IMG/VR virus record: IMGVR_UViG_3300044533_000683
Coordinates: 1-44,297 of that record
Direction: 5' to 3' (one strand)
Source of the DNA: a virus
Length of the DNA stretch: 44,297 nt
The notes below the pieces were generated by a model, which did no database searches, was not told the DNA's origin, and saw only the letters and a list, made by a program, of their open reading frames with translations. This document shows, in pieces, positions 29,593 to 39,308 of this stretch (positions are counted from its first letter, which is position 1; the number at the start of each line of letters is the position of its first letter). The translations under genes and the position numbers were made by a program.

Positions 29593-29811
29593 CTAAAACC
29601 TTAATACTGCGCCATTGCCTGTGAAATCCTGCACGTTGGTTGCAACGCCACCGATTATAACAACATCATCAAGTTTAATCCCCCGCTCTTTTGCATCACT
29701 TACAAAGCCGTCTTCAAGTATTTTTGATACGCTAACCTCACCAGTATAACTCCAGTATGTTACATCATCTTTTGTGTCAACTACAGTTAGTTTGGTTGTA
29801 TCGTATAGCAT
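29593..29811 (-). CDS. Stand-alone copy of the spike attachment domain
   Basis: 72 residues, clearly related to the first 72 of the spike: both share KDD-TYWSY, a D-FxSDA-xRG block, DDVV-xG, and a TN-x2-F end. It has no further domain. A promoter lies upstream. It might cap or space the spike base, compete for binding sites, or remain from a spike exchange. Confidence 0.82.
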   Translation of the reverse strand: MLYDTTKLTVVDTKDDVTYWSYTGEVSVSKILEDGFVSDAKERGIKLDDVVIIGGVATNVQDFTGNGAVLRF

Positions 29812-29827
29812 AATTCACCTCAAAAAT

Positions 29828-29856
29828 ATTATAAATTAAATGCTTGCTATTTGCAA
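29828..29856 (-). promoter_or_regulatory. Internal late promoter for the spike/lysis genes
   Basis: On the minus strand TTGCAA (29851-29856), a 17-bp spacer and TATAAT (29828-29833), then GAGGTG before the ATG at 29811. This would allow extra or independent expression of spike and lysis genes. Confidence 0.68.
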
Positions 29857-29863
29857 TAAAAGA

Positions 29864-30673
29864 TTAAGTGGGTTTGGTTGGTGATTTGATAAAGTAATCA
29901 GAATTATAAGGGGTTAAAAGGTTATTGTTTGACAAAAGAAGACTACCTTTATTTTTTAACCATGAACCATAACTACCGCTAAAAAACAAATCAGGTATAT
30001 CACCTCTAACACGTTGCCCTCTTAACCCTAGATTCACCTTTTTATTATCTGCGGTAATAAACTTGCGTCTATTAGTTAATTCTGATAAGTCAAATGGATT
30101 GATGTCATGATAAATATCGGCAAACTCTACCAAAGCAGGATCTGCCGTAGGCTCACCACCTAATCCTTTATTTATATTTAGGTAATATCTTCCAAATGGA
30201 GTTCCAGCATTTATGGTTGATGTAGTTGAAAAAAAATACTGGTCATAGCCATCAAATCTAGCTATTTGCATTCTTCCAGTGCCGCCCCCTATTGGTGTAT
30301 ATGATATAGCAAAATGCTGCCATAAATCATTATTGAATGATGCCCCCCCGATTGATTGAGAAAGATAGCATAGGCTAGAACCACTAGTATCTGTCCAATT
30401 TAGATTGATGTTACCTGCTTGATACCATACTCTAAATCCACGGCTATCACTAGCATTTTGATAAGTATCTAAAAAATTAACTACTGCCGAACTGCTTACA
30501 AGTGAAGAAACCTTAATCCAAAAAGCCAGTATGCCTTGCTGAATACCTACAACAGGGGCTTCAAAAACAGTGCCGTAACCTTCTAAGTATGTTTTATTTG
30601 TGGTTTCCTCTAAATCCCATAAACTAACTGCATTATTTGGAGGCAAAGAAGCCACGCCACCGAGAAAGCTCAT
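29864..30673 (-). CDS. Tail fibre protein, LamG-like fold
   Basis: 269 residues. Beta-rich with landmarks of a concanavalin/LamG sandwich (GILAFWIKVSSL; WQHFAISYTPIGGGTGRMQI; RYYLNINKGLG). It probably presents a sugar- or surface-binding domain at the tail tip. The start overlaps the preceding fibre gene (ATGA). Not matched to a named family. Confidence 0.68.
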   Translation of the reverse strand: MSFLGGVASLPPNNAVSLWDLEETTNKTYLEGYGTVFEAPVVGIQQGILAFWIKVSSLVSSSAVVNFLDTYQNASDSRGFRVWYQAGNINLNWTDTSGSSLCYLSQSIGGASFNNDLWQHFAISYTPIGGGTGRMQIARFDGYDQYFFSTTSTINAGTPFGRYYLNINKGLGGEPTADPALVEFADIYHDINPFDLSELTNRRKFITADNKKVNLGLRGQRVRGDIPDLFFSGSYGSWLKNKGSLLLSNNNLLTPYNSDYFIKSPTKPT

Positions 30674-31431
30674 GCTAAAGCCCCCTTAACAATCCAGCTA
30701 TCAGTGCCAATTTTACGTATAGATATTTCCTGCCATTGCTCACTAACTGAAAAACTACCAGCTGATACTCCATTAAGTGATACGCCTGTTGCGCCTGTTA
30801 TAGTGACTACTCCAACACCATGCTGCTCAAAAGTAATCCACGTATCAAGTGGGAAAGCTACACTTGCATTTGCGGGTATAGTAATTGCTTGTGCTGAAGC
30901 ATTACTGCACGATTGATATGTGTTTTCATCTGTAAGCGCAAGGGTTTTTGACGTGCCAGTTACCGCAACCGACGCAGCTTTTAGGTTGACTGTCGCACCA
31001 GCCTGTAGTTTAGCAGCAGTCACCGCACCATTTGCAATTTTACCCGATGTAACCGCATTATTTTCAATTACCCATGCAGTGCCAGCAGAACTAACAACAA
31101 TATCACCCTTGTCGCCATCTGTAACGCCAGCCCCCGCAGCAGCTGCAATAGTTGCATCACGAGCAGCAGTCACAATAGGAACGGCAGCCGAAACAATAAC
31201 CTCATCAGCAGCAACTTCACCCGCAAGCCTTGCCACTGCCAAAGTCACAGTTGAAGCATCAGTTAAAAACTGTGGATAATTACCAGTTTTACCGCCTGAT
31301 ATATCTGAATTATCAGCATCTTTATAGCCAAGCCCTGCCAGCCCATAGCGATTAGTGCCAGCGTTATATGTGTTTGAATTATAAAGCGCAAGCCGTGTGA
31401 CTGCTCCGCTCTCTGGTGTGGTTAATGGCAT
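30670..31431 (-). CDS. Tail fibre protein with NAVTSGKIANGAVT motif
   Basis: 253 residues, low in Cys and rich in Ala, Thr and Val. GDKGDIVVSSAGTAWVIENN followed by AVTSGKIANGAVTAAKL is a hallmark of phage fibre shafts. The N-terminal 50 residues probably attach to the tail and the beta C-terminal part ends in IRKIGTDSWIVKGALA. It overlaps both neighbours by 1-4 nt. Confidence 0.8.
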   Translation of the reverse strand: MPLTTPESGAVTRLALYNSNTYNAGTNRYGLAGLGYKDADNSDISGGKTGNYPQFLTDASTVTLAVARLAGEVAADEVIVSAAVPIVTAARDATIAAAAGAGVTDGDKGDIVVSSAGTAWVIENNAVTSGKIANGAVTAAKLQAGATVNLKAASVAVTGTSKTLALTDENTYQSCSNASAQAITIPANASVAFPLDTWITFEQHGVGVVTITGATGVSLNGVSAGSFSVSEQWQEISIRKIGTDSWIVKGALA

Positions 31432-32312
31432 TAGAGAACCTCCTCAATATTTATTGGTATAGCATCATAAGGGGTTAAAACCCTAGAAAATAAATCAAGC
31501 CCCGCATTTCTTGCTAAAAAAGCATTGCGATTTTGATTTAATACATCGTCAATATCAGGATACCATATAAATGGCGTATCAATATCATTGCGTCTGAATA
31601 ATTCATAAAACACATTTAATGCGGTTGACCTATCATAATATGGCAAAACTCCCGAAAAAACCCTAAACTTATTCCTACGCTCAAAATATTTCGCACCACC
31701 TTCTGATTGTGTCATGGTTGTGCGTGCATTAAATCCATAATTTGCGCCAAGTTGCGGTGCATTATCTAGTGCAACCGCACTTGCAACCTCTAACAATCCA
31801 ATTTGCACAAAGCCATCTGCATTATCTTCGTCATCAATTTCTAACTTAAATGAACGTGCATAATTGCCACCTTGAATATAAATAACCTTATTTCTTGGTG
31901 AACCTGCCAAATCATCAGCAGAAAAAGTCCTATCGTGAAAATTACCACTATCCCATGATGCAAAAGGGCTTTGCCAATCATAAACACTATCATATCGTTT
32001 TAACCAACCTGTGTTAGTTATTTCAGCTGGTGCAGGTGATGATGTTATATCGCCATCGTAAAGCGTTATTTTTATGTTTGCATTAATGCTTATGTTGTCA
32101 TTGCATATCATAAATAATTCAAGCGGTTTGCTAGATGGTAAAACTCCATATAAAATAGTTGAAGCATTTGCGTCATTAGTGGAACGTGCCACTTTTGCAA
32201 ATGGTAAAACTTTTATATTATTAAGCGGATAATTACTCTCCCATGAACCACCGCTATAAGTGATACTTTCAGTATAACGTGGGAAGCCAATTATCCATTT
32301 ACTATTAGCCAT
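31431..32312 (-). CDS. Tail tip/baseplate protein
   Basis: 293 residues, beta-rich (WIIGFPRYTESITYSGGSW near the start; PLELFMICNDNISINANIKI; FIWYPDIDDVLNQNRNAFLA near the end). Gene order, directly after the 521-residue tail protein and before the fibres, suggests a distal tail component connecting fibres to the tip. No named family recognised. Confidence 0.7.
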   Translation of the reverse strand: MANSKWIIGFPRYTESITYSGGSWESNYPLNNIKVLPFAKVARSTNDANASTILYGVLPSSKPLELFMICNDNISINANIKITLYDGDITSSPAPAEITNTGWLKRYDSVYDWQSPFASWDSGNFHDRTFSADDLAGSPRNKVIYIQGGNYARSFKLEIDDEDNADGFVQIGLLEVASAVALDNAPQLGANYGFNARTTMTQSEGGAKYFERRNKFRVFSGVLPYYDRSTALNVFYELFRRNDIDTPFIWYPDIDDVLNQNRNAFLARNAGLDLFSRVLTPYDAIPINIEEVL

Positions 32313-32313
32313 A

Positions 32314-33879
32314 TCAACCCCAAACTTTCAAATTAGCAATGTTAGTTTTTAGATTTAATTCAATACCATGAATATTGAAGTTTTTACCATCGCCTAATCC
32401 TAGCTTAGGATATACTATTTTTGCGATTTTGCCAATATCTATTAACTCAATCGCTTCACTATCATATCTAACTTGCACATCATATTCACGCCTTAAAACT
32501 GAATAAATATCAGCAAACACATCTCTCATTGCATTTGCATCACTTAAATTATAAAGCAAAGTTTCAAAAGTAAAAACTTGTGCATTGAGATATTTAGCCT
32601 CGTTGCCAGCATCTGTTTTTGCTTCGGTAGTTCGCCATTCAGTACTTAAAAAATCTATTCTATTAGCCGTCACAGCACTTGCAATATTAGCTTTATCTAT
32701 AACGGTCCAGTTTTTTTGATATTGCACTCTAATTTCTTTATATGGTATGTAATCATTTGATAAAATAGGCGTGATATTCATTAATTCAAATGTTGTGTCA
32801 TCAGCCACAACTCCTAAATCAAAACGCTTAAATGTCATATCTTCGGTTGCAGGGCTTTGTATTTGTGCCATACGATAAACGCCGAACCTATCAGGCAAAA
32901 ACCACGCTGCAACACTTTCGCATATTTTATTGCAAACTTCCAAATAACTTTCATTTTGAATATAAATACCTAGTTCATAAGGTGCATCAGTATTCAATGC
33001 AGTAACATCTGCGCTTGATATATCACCGCTTGGAACTCCAGCATCTTTAAGAAAATAATCAAGCATTTTACCAGCATATCTATCGCTTGCAGTTGCCTCA
33101 ATAGTTACATCTATTGTTATCGCTCCGTTTAATGCAACAGAACCACCCATCAATATAAGACTTTCAGCTTTGCAAGTGCTATAATGTCCATTGCCTCCAT
33201 GAGTGCCAGCAATTAATGCAGCAGCGGTTGCATAATCAGCGTGAAAATTCCACGGACTGCCATTAAAATAAACGCCATCTATGCTATGCGTTGCATCTCT
33301 AACGCCATCAGCGTCATAATTCCAAGCAAGAACACGATTTACATTATCAATTAAAATAGGAGTGATGTTTTTAACTTTGCCTTTAGTTCTAGGCTTGCGC
33401 TGCCCTTTCAAATCAGCACCACCCTCAAGCCCTCCAGTGCCAGCAAATAATGACGGACTGCATGGATTATCTAATAACGGCTGATGTTTTGCGCTCCACT
33501 GCAACGATAATAAATCACTTGAGCCTATTAAATTATCAATAGTTGCGCTTAAAACTGTTTGTTTTGTGCTATAATCAGCCCCTTCCTCAATTAAATATAA
33601 TTCTGCATTACGCCCATAACCATAATCAAGCCAAGTATCTAATGCACCATCATTATTAACAACTTCAATCACTCCATATTTTATTTCACCAGCACCAAAC
33701 TCACCACGATTAAATATTGCTCTAAATACCTGCACTCCTGCATCGCTAGCAATCCGCCCTTCATAAAAAGCTGGTGCGCTTGGGTGATTATATCCGTCAC
33801 CAGTGCTTACATATATTGTTTGCAACGCTGGTGAATTATCAGTATAAACCGCACATTCAAATAAATAAATACGTGCCAT
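32314..33879 (-). CDS. Tail tip protein, hub-like
   Basis: 521 residues. Order after the tape measure and composition fit a central tail-tip or hub protein. Visible stretches include an N-terminal beta domain (YLFECAVYTDNSPALQTIYV), a hinge rich in Lys/Arg/Gly (GGADLKGQRKPRTKGKVKNI), and a C-terminal beta region (IARIVYP-like KIAKIVYPKLGLGDG). It probably closes the tube and carries the fibres. Confidence 0.72.
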   Translation of the reverse strand: MARIYLFECAVYTDNSPALQTIYVSTGDGYNHPSAPAFYEGRIASDAGVQVFRAIFNRGEFGAGEIKYGVIEVVNNDGALDTWLDYGYGRNAELYLIEEGADYSTKQTVLSATIDNLIGSSDLLSLQWSAKHQPLLDNPCSPSLFAGTGGLEGGADLKGQRKPRTKGKVKNITPILIDNVNRVLAWNYDADGVRDATHSIDGVYFNGSPWNFHADYATAAALIAGTHGGNGHYSTCKAESLILMGGSVALNGAITIDVTIEATASDRYAGKMLDYFLKDAGVPSGDISSADVTALNTDAPYELGIYIQNESYLEVCNKICESVAAWFLPDRFGVYRMAQIQSPATEDMTFKRFDLGVVADDTTFELMNITPILSNDYIPYKEIRVQYQKNWTVIDKANIASAVTANRIDFLSTEWRTTEAKTDAGNEAKYLNAQVFTFETLLYNLSDANAMRDVFADIYSVLRREYDVQVRYDSEAIELIDIGKIAKIVYPKLGLGDGKNFNIHGIELNLKTNIANLKVWG

Positions 33880-34035
33880 TTACCACCAACCAAAAATTCT
33901 ACCCCATAAAGGTAAGAAAAATAAATTTGTAAAAAATAACAAACCAATACTTCTAGTTATTGTTTTTTCGCCATGAAAACAAACTACAAAACTCAATGTC
34001 ATAATTATTATTGTGTATATTTTAATAAAATCCAT
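33880..34035 (-). CDS. Small membrane protein between tape measure and tail tip genes
   Basis: 51 residues: two membrane segments (IKIYTIIIMTLSFVVCF, 4-20; IGLLFFTNLFFLPLWG, 31-46). GGGG precedes the ATG and it ends just before the tail-tip gene. It may be an accessory such as a superinfection-exclusion or DNA-entry factor; context only. Confidence 0.58.
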   Translation of the reverse strand: MDFIKIYTIIIMTLSFVVCFHGEKTITRSIGLLFFTNLFFLPLWGRIFGWW

Positions 34036-34036
34036 A

Positions 34037-37000
34037 CTAACCCCTCATTGCCACCGCACGCTCTAAATTAGCAATCCTAGCATTTGTTGCGCTAATTGAT
34101 TGTAACTCATCATTATTTAATTTACCAGTCATAACAACCGCATTAGTAAGTTGTTTCATGTCCGAACGCAATCCCTTAATTTCACCAATTAAATCGCCTC
34201 CACCATTATTAATAGCTTGCATCGTGCTAACCCCAACCGAACGCACCGCTGCATTATTCATAACAAATTCGCCTTTGGTTAATCGTGCCAAGTTTGCATC
34301 AATACCATCAATGCCACCAACCAAGCCACCACTTGCAAAACCTTGAGAGCGAATAACCGATTGTATAATGTTTTCAAATTGCGAATTTGCAGCACGAAAA
34401 CTAGCAAATTGGTCTACGTTAGGGTTGGAATTAAATATTCCAGTGAAACCAGTTGCATTAGCCAATGCTTGATTTAATAATGGATTACTTCCAAACCTAC
34501 TGCCACCCACCGCACCGCTAATAACAGAACCAGCGGTTACGCCTCCACCAAGCCTTGCGATTGCATCTGTTAAGCCACTAAATCCACTTGCTGCAATAGA
34601 AGCCACTTGCTGCGTTGCTGCTAATTGCATACTTTGTAATGACGCTTGACGCTCTGCAACGCTTATCGTATCACGGCTTAAATCTTCAGCAATTTTTCTA
34701 TCAGCTTCAAAGCTAGCATTAAAGCCATTTACTGAACCAGATAATTCAACAAACTTAGGCAACAATTCTGCTAAACTTTCTTGCGCATTAATGTCACCAA
34801 GTTTTGATTTATTGCCTAAATCCATTACTTGCGAGCGGATACTTGCCAAGTTATCAGTTGGTTTTAATGGTGAATATTGACCATTGGTTAAATCAAACAG
34901 AATATTTTTGAAAGTGCCTTGGATACCCTCATATCGCTTTTGCAAATCCTGTGCGGTTTGCAACCTTTCTTTTTCAATGTCTGCAATATCTCCATTGATT
35001 TTCTCAATATTTAACTTATGCAATAATTCAGCAAGTTGAATATCTGATTGTTTCGCTCCAACTGTATTTAAGTCACGTAATTGCGCTGCATATCTATTGC
35101 GTTCTTGTTGAAGTTGCGCTTCAATAGGTGATGTGATTTGCAATATTTGGCTAGCAATATCGCTGGTAATTCCACCAAGCAATTCATTCATGCGTTTTTG
35201 TTCAGCTTCTCGCACCTTATCAACAGACAAACCCAGCCTATCAGCGGTTTTTGCAGCTTTATCAAATTGCGCCGTCATTTCCTTAACTGCAACTTCTAAT
35301 TCAGTGAACTTTTGCGGGGTTTTTGTTAAATCATCAAACTTAAGAATGAAATTAATATCATTCAAAACATCTTCTGCTTTTTTGCCTGTCGTTTCAATTT
35401 TATTCAGGTTATCAGCAAATTGCTTGCCTTGCTCACTGGTTTTTGCCAGTTGCAAAGCCAATTCTGCCATTGCTTGCGAAACGGCAGCTTCACCACCATT
35501 AGGATTGAAATTAATCGCATTACCACCACCATTGCGCAATGTTAGATAATCAGTATTGCCAACCCCTAAAAATCCTTTATTAGCATCAATCCCACCTTGG
35601 ATAATTTGCCCCGATACATCAATCCCCGAATTGATTAACGCTTTTGCAACTTCCTGCACCCCTTGCGATAATGCTTTTGCAGTTTCAGGGTCGCCCTTGC
35701 CATTTGTGCGGATAACTTCATTATTCAAGCCACCTTGTGCATTAATAGTGCCGCCAAAGTTTGAAGCAACTGATTTGGGTTTTTTCTTAAGTAGGCTACT
35801 TGCTAATGCACCAATCGCAAGCCCTGCAACTGGTAATGCAATAGATGATAAACCAATTCCCGCCCCTCCAAGCAATCCAGCAGCTTGTGGACCTACAACT
35901 CCAGCGATAGGCGCACCAGTTCCAAATATTGAAGGCAATGCAGCAGCACCAAATGCATTAATACTTGAGCCTATGGCAGTGCTTCCAAGTAATGATGTTC
36001 CTTGCTTTAATATGCTTCCAGTTACACTGCCAAATCCACCGCCACCACTTGCGCTACCAGAACCGCCCAACGCACCACCTCGCACGCTACCAGCAATATT
36101 AAGCCCATCAGCACCGAATAATTCAAGTGTTGCAACTTCGGCAGCCATACGTGCAAAAACACCTTTAACACTATCAGCAAAGTCTTTAACGCTATTTAAT
36201 TCTCCTGTTAATCCTTTGGTGAAAACATCGCTAATACTATCTTGTATTCCTTCAAGCGCATTTTCAATCGGTCGGCGCATTGCTTCAGCGTATTCCTCAG
36301 CAGCCTTAATTTGCTCTTCACGAGCTTTATTTGTTGCATCAATTACCTCATTGGCTCTTAATTCGCTTTCAAGCAATTTCTTATTTATGTCATATAATTT
36401 AGTGCCAGAAACAAAACCCTGTTGCTGTAACTTGTTTTTGATTTCTAATTCACGTGATAATTTTTCGTAAGCCTCTGAACCTTTAGTATTTGCATAAGCA
36501 AGCATATCCGCTTGTTCAGCAGCACGCTCATTTTCAAGTGTAGTTTTATTTAATTCTTGCTCTAATCTTAGCCTTTCTTCAATCGCCTTATTAGATTTGC
36601 TGGTTGCGCCACTTAGTTTTTTTTCAACATCAAGTTTGTTGCTAGTAGCCTTTGCAGAACTTTCAGCAGCTTTAGCCTGTGCATTTTCAAGTGCAGTCTG
36701 CCCGCTATATGTCACGGTTATTAATTCGTCAAGTTGTTTTCTTGCAACTATTTCTGCCTGCAACGCACTTTCTGTTAATTTTTTAGAAGCTGGTAAATTA
36801 CCAAAATTAGTTTCACTAATAGCTTTTGCTTTTGCAGATGCAGCAATTGCGCCCTGTAAATCTAATTGTGCTGATTTTATTTGCTCTCTTTGCAATGCAA
36901 TAAGTGCTTCTCTTTGCCCATCAGTTGCAACTTTTAATTCTTCAAAAAGTTCTCTTGCTCTTTGGATTTTGCTACTATGTCCTTCTTGTATTTTTGCAGC

Positions 37001-38149
37001 CGAATTAGTAGCATCTCCAAGGGCAACATATCCAACTGCAAGCCCTGTAATAGCAAGTCCTATAGGTCCACCGAAAAACGCCATTGAGCGAGAAAGTAAA
37101 GTTGTTGCGCTTGCAGCAGCTGTTGCGCTTGATGCAATTCCCAAATAAGCAGGTGCAACCAATCTAGCGGAAGCAGCGGTTTTATATAAAGCGATTTGAT
37201 TTGCGGTAAAAGCAACTGTTGACGCAACAACACTTGATACCAACCTTCCACCCATCACGCCAGCAATCACTGTGGCAGCACCACCCAATAACTCAAAATT
37301 ATTAGCAAGCAAATTAATACTACCTGCCAGCGAATTTGTGCCTGATTTAATTAAATCCTGCCCACCTATGAACTTCAAAAAGGCATTATCAAGGCGTGTA
37401 AGCGATTGCTCAACTGTTATAGCCATACCATCAAAACCACTGTTTATTTTATCAGTAGCTCTAATGGTTGCTTCATAAAAATTATTTAAGTTTAGATTGC
37501 CATTTTCAGCAAACTTTTTCAATGCGCTTGCAGATTTTAATCCTAATTCTTCTGCAATAGCCTTTGTAAGAATTGGCGCACTTTCAATAAGTGAATTAAT
37601 TTCTTGACCAACTGACTTAAAATCAGCTGCGCTTGCTTGAGCAAATTGTAAAATAAACGCTTGTGATTGTTGCGCTTCAACTCCCGTGACAACAAATGCT
37701 TTACCTAGTCTTTCAGTTATATCTAAAACAGAAAAAGTTTTTTTTGCAACCTCAGGCAACGCACCATTTAATGCAAAATATAAATCACCCATATCTTTTA
37801 ATGGTTGACGCACATCTTGCGCAATTCTAAATAATTCACTATTTAATTTATTATATTCACCAGTGCTTTTAGTTGCAGATTTAAGTTTATTTTCATAATT
37901 CGTAAAACTATCAGAAGCCTTGATTATTTCCCTTGCGCCAAGCCCCGCAGCAAGCGTGCTGGTAACATTACGAGAAAAATTAACAAATGATTGATTGGTT
38001 TTTTCTAACCGCTTATCAATAGTTGACATGGTAGTGTCAATTTTTTTAGCGTGCTTATTAAATGATTTTTCAACTTGGCTTAAACCAATAAATAAACCGC
38101 TATTGTCAACTTCCATTCTGACTGTTAGAGTTTCTAAATCAGTTGCCAT
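34037..38149 (-). CDS. Tail tape measure protein
   Basis: 1370 residues, by far the longest gene, fixing tail length (roughly 200 nm by the usual 0.15 nm per residue) and forming the DNA-entry path. N-terminal TMP region (NTT-like SQVEKSFNKHAKKIDTTMST; ELFRIAQDVRQPLKDMGDLY), Ala/Gly-rich hydrophobic segments near 270-380 and 680-800, long coiled coils between, and a C-terminal LTKGEFVMNNAAVRSVG typical of siphovirus tape measures. The start overlaps the frameshifted chaperone end by 11 nt. Confidence 0.96.
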   Translation of the reverse strand: MATDLETLTVRMEVDNSGLFIGLSQVEKSFNKHAKKIDTTMSTIDKRLEKTNQSFVNFSRNVTSTLAAGLGAREIIKASDSFTNYENKLKSATKSTGEYNKLNSELFRIAQDVRQPLKDMGDLYFALNGALPEVAKKTFSVLDITERLGKAFVVTGVEAQQSQAFILQFAQASAADFKSVGQEINSLIESAPILTKAIAEELGLKSASALKKFAENGNLNLNNFYEATIRATDKINSGFDGMAITVEQSLTRLDNAFLKFIGGQDLIKSGTNSLAGSINLLANNFELLGGAATVIAGVMGGRLVSSVVASTVAFTANQIALYKTAASARLVAPAYLGIASSATAAASATTLLSRSMAFFGGPIGLAITGLAVGYVALGDATNSAAKIQEGHSSKIQRARELFEELKVATDGQREALIALQREQIKSAQLDLQGAIAASAKAKAISETNFGNLPASKKLTESALQAEIVARKQLDELITVTYSGQTALENAQAKAAESSAKATSNKLDVEKKLSGATSKSNKAIEERLRLEQELNKTTLENERAAEQADMLAYANTKGSEAYEKLSRELEIKNKLQQQGFVSGTKLYDINKKLLESELRANEVIDATNKAREEQIKAAEEYAEAMRRPIENALEGIQDSISDVFTKGLTGELNSVKDFADSVKGVFARMAAEVATLELFGADGLNIAGSVRGGALGGSGSASGGGGFGSVTGSILKQGTSLLGSTAIGSSINAFGAAALPSIFGTGAPIAGVVGPQAAGLLGGAGIGLSSIALPVAGLAIGALASSLLKKKPKSVASNFGGTINAQGGLNNEVIRTNGKGDPETAKALSQGVQEVAKALINSGIDVSGQIIQGGIDANKGFLGVGNTDYLTLRNGGGNAINFNPNGGEAAVSQAMAELALQLAKTSEQGKQFADNLNKIETTGKKAEDVLNDINFILKFDDLTKTPQKFTELEVAVKEMTAQFDKAAKTADRLGLSVDKVREAEQKRMNELLGGITSDIASQILQITSPIEAQLQQERNRYAAQLRDLNTVGAKQSDIQLAELLHKLNIEKINGDIADIEKERLQTAQDLQKRYEGIQGTFKNILFDLTNGQYSPLKPTDNLASIRSQVMDLGNKSKLGDINAQESLAELLPKFVELSGSVNGFNASFEADRKIAEDLSRDTISVAERQASLQSMQLAATQQVASIAASGFSGLTDAIARLGGGVTAGSVISGAVGGSRFGSNPLLNQALANATGFTGIFNSNPNVDQFASFRAANSQFENIIQSVIRSQGFASGGLVGGIDGIDANLARLTKGEFVMNNAAVRSVGVSTMQAINNGGGDLIGEIKGLRSDMKQLTNAVVMTGKLNNDELQSISATNARIANLERAVAMRG

Positions 38150-38423
38150 TTCCCGCTCCCTGTTGTGCCTTTAATGCTGCATCACTCTTTTTTAAGAAAA
38201 GTGATACTTTTTGCGCATTTTTAAAATCATTATCCGCCTCAGTGTCTTTAATTTCAAAACCTGATATAGTGGCACAATAACAATCTTTTTTACCTTCCAT
38301 AGCAACCAATATATGCGCTATTGGCGCATTAAAAGCCTCAAATCTATTCCAACCTAGCCAACCAGTAGCATATTTGAAAAGTTCATGCGCCCATTGTTCT
38401 AATGTTATGCTTTCACTATTGTC
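38139..38423 (-). CDS. Tail assembly chaperone, -1 frameshift extension (T-like part)
   Basis: 94 codons in the -1 frame after the slippery site, with no start codon of their own near the join: SITLEQWAHELFKYATGWLG, then AFNAPIAHILVAMEG, ending QQGAGNGN. Joined to the first 122 residues of the upstream frame it makes a 216-residue long form. Position between tail tube and tape measure and the A-rich slippery run match the G/GT system of lambda-type tails, where the long form helps wrap the tape measure. Confidence 0.88.
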   Translation of the reverse strand, partial: DNSESITLEQWAHELFKYATGWLGWNRFEAFNAPIAHILVAMEGKKDCYCATISGFEIKDTEADNDFKNAQKVSLFLKKSDAALKAQQGAGNGN

Positions 38424-38788
38424 TTTTTTTTATTATCATCTGATTGCGGTTTTTTGCCACCAAAAGAAATTAACTCTAAATATGCAGCAAGCTGATTAGC
38501 AACGCCAGTTATTCCACCTTCGCTAGATTGGCACATAGCAAATAATTCTTTGTCTGTGAATTGCTCAGATAATCCAAAATGCAGTAATTCTAAAATTGTT
38601 GCAAAATCACTTAAAATTAATTTACGCAAATAAACAGTATGTCCATTCATTATGTAAGGCTTGCCAATTTCTTTTTCTTCAACATAACCAGCCCCAGTCA
38701 CCGCAAGCACGGCTTCTAACGTAACGTGCATGTCAAATTCTTTATCACCTAGCTTAATTTTAATTGTGCTATCAGATAGTTTTGTCAT
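38405..38788 (-). CDS. Tail assembly chaperone, short form (G-like part)
   Basis: 127 residues in frame 0 (IKIKLGDKEFDMHVTLEAVL; HFGLSEQFTDKELFAMCQSS), a normal size for tail chaperones. Near its end AAA AAA AAG sits just before the stop, where a -1 shift gives the longer product. The ATG overlaps the tail tube stop (TAATG). Confidence 0.9.
   Translation of the reverse strand: MTKLSDSTIKIKLGDKEFDMHVTLEAVLAVTGAGYVEEKEIGKPYIMNGHTVYLRKLILSDFATILELLHFGLSEQFTDKELFAMCQSSEGGITGVANQLAAYLELISFGGKKPQSDDNKKKTIVKA
38423..38431 (-). promoter_or_regulatory. Programmed -1 frameshift site (A AAA AAG)
   Basis: Eight A then G on the minus strand, with A_AAA_AAG in frame-0 phase (codon AAG at 38425-38423 is codon 122). 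It is the dnaX-type heptamer. Shifting after AAG joins frame 0 to the -1 extension that reads GAC AAT. Confidence 0.9.
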
Positions 38789-39267
38789 TACGCTGCCTTT
38801 TTAGTGAACGTTGCAGAGTTTTTAGCAATAGAAAAACCATGGGTTAAAATGCTATTTGGAGTAAATCCACCTTTCATATTACTCATAACTTGACCACGGA
38901 AGTAATGACGAGTTGGATTTGATGGTGAACCAGCGGGGTCGTTATTTAACTCAACATAAAAAGCATAATTTGAAGGGCTTGCTTCAGCTGTAATTAAAGC
39001 CGTTTGCCCTGCATCATCTTCATCATAACCAAGTGATAACTCAAGATTTGGCGCACGTCTAATCCCTTTATAAACTTCTGTTCTACCAGTATTAAGATAA
39101 TCCGCCGTTACCTCAGATGCGCTATCACCAATGTCACCAATGTTTAAGATTTTTCCAATCTGAACATAAGGAGTTAAAGCCTCAAATTCTGCCAACGTAT
39201 CAACCGTATCAGCAGCAACAGGACCTATGAATATTTTTACTTGGGTGGAAGTTTGAGTAGTAGCCAT
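38788..39267 (-). CDS. Major tail tube protein
   Basis: 159 residues forming stacked hexamer rings of the tail tube. Features: an N-terminal strand VKIFIGPVAADTVDTLAEFE, the GDIGDSASEVTADYLNTGRT region, and NPTRHYFRGQVMSN. GAGGG precedes the ATG. Location before the frameshifted chaperone and tape measure supports the assignment. Confidence 0.87.
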   Translation of the reverse strand: MATTQTSTQVKIFIGPVAADTVDTLAEFEALTPYVQIGKILNIGDIGDSASEVTADYLNTGRTEVYKGIRRAPNLELSLGYDEDDAGQTALITAEASPSNYAFYVELNNDPAGSPSNPTRHYFRGQVMSNMKGGFTPNSILTHGFSIAKNSATFTKKAA

Positions 39268-39308
39268 GTTTTCCCTCTATATTTTCATTTACAATAACAT
39301 TATTTTTT

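Noticed and set aside
35556-36470. 304-residue plus-strand frame opposite the tape measure gene
   Set aside because: It is antisense to a strongly supported tape measure gene. Its Pro/Ala/Ser-rich composition is what the reverse of Gly/Ala-rich coding DNA gives, and there is no ribosome site.
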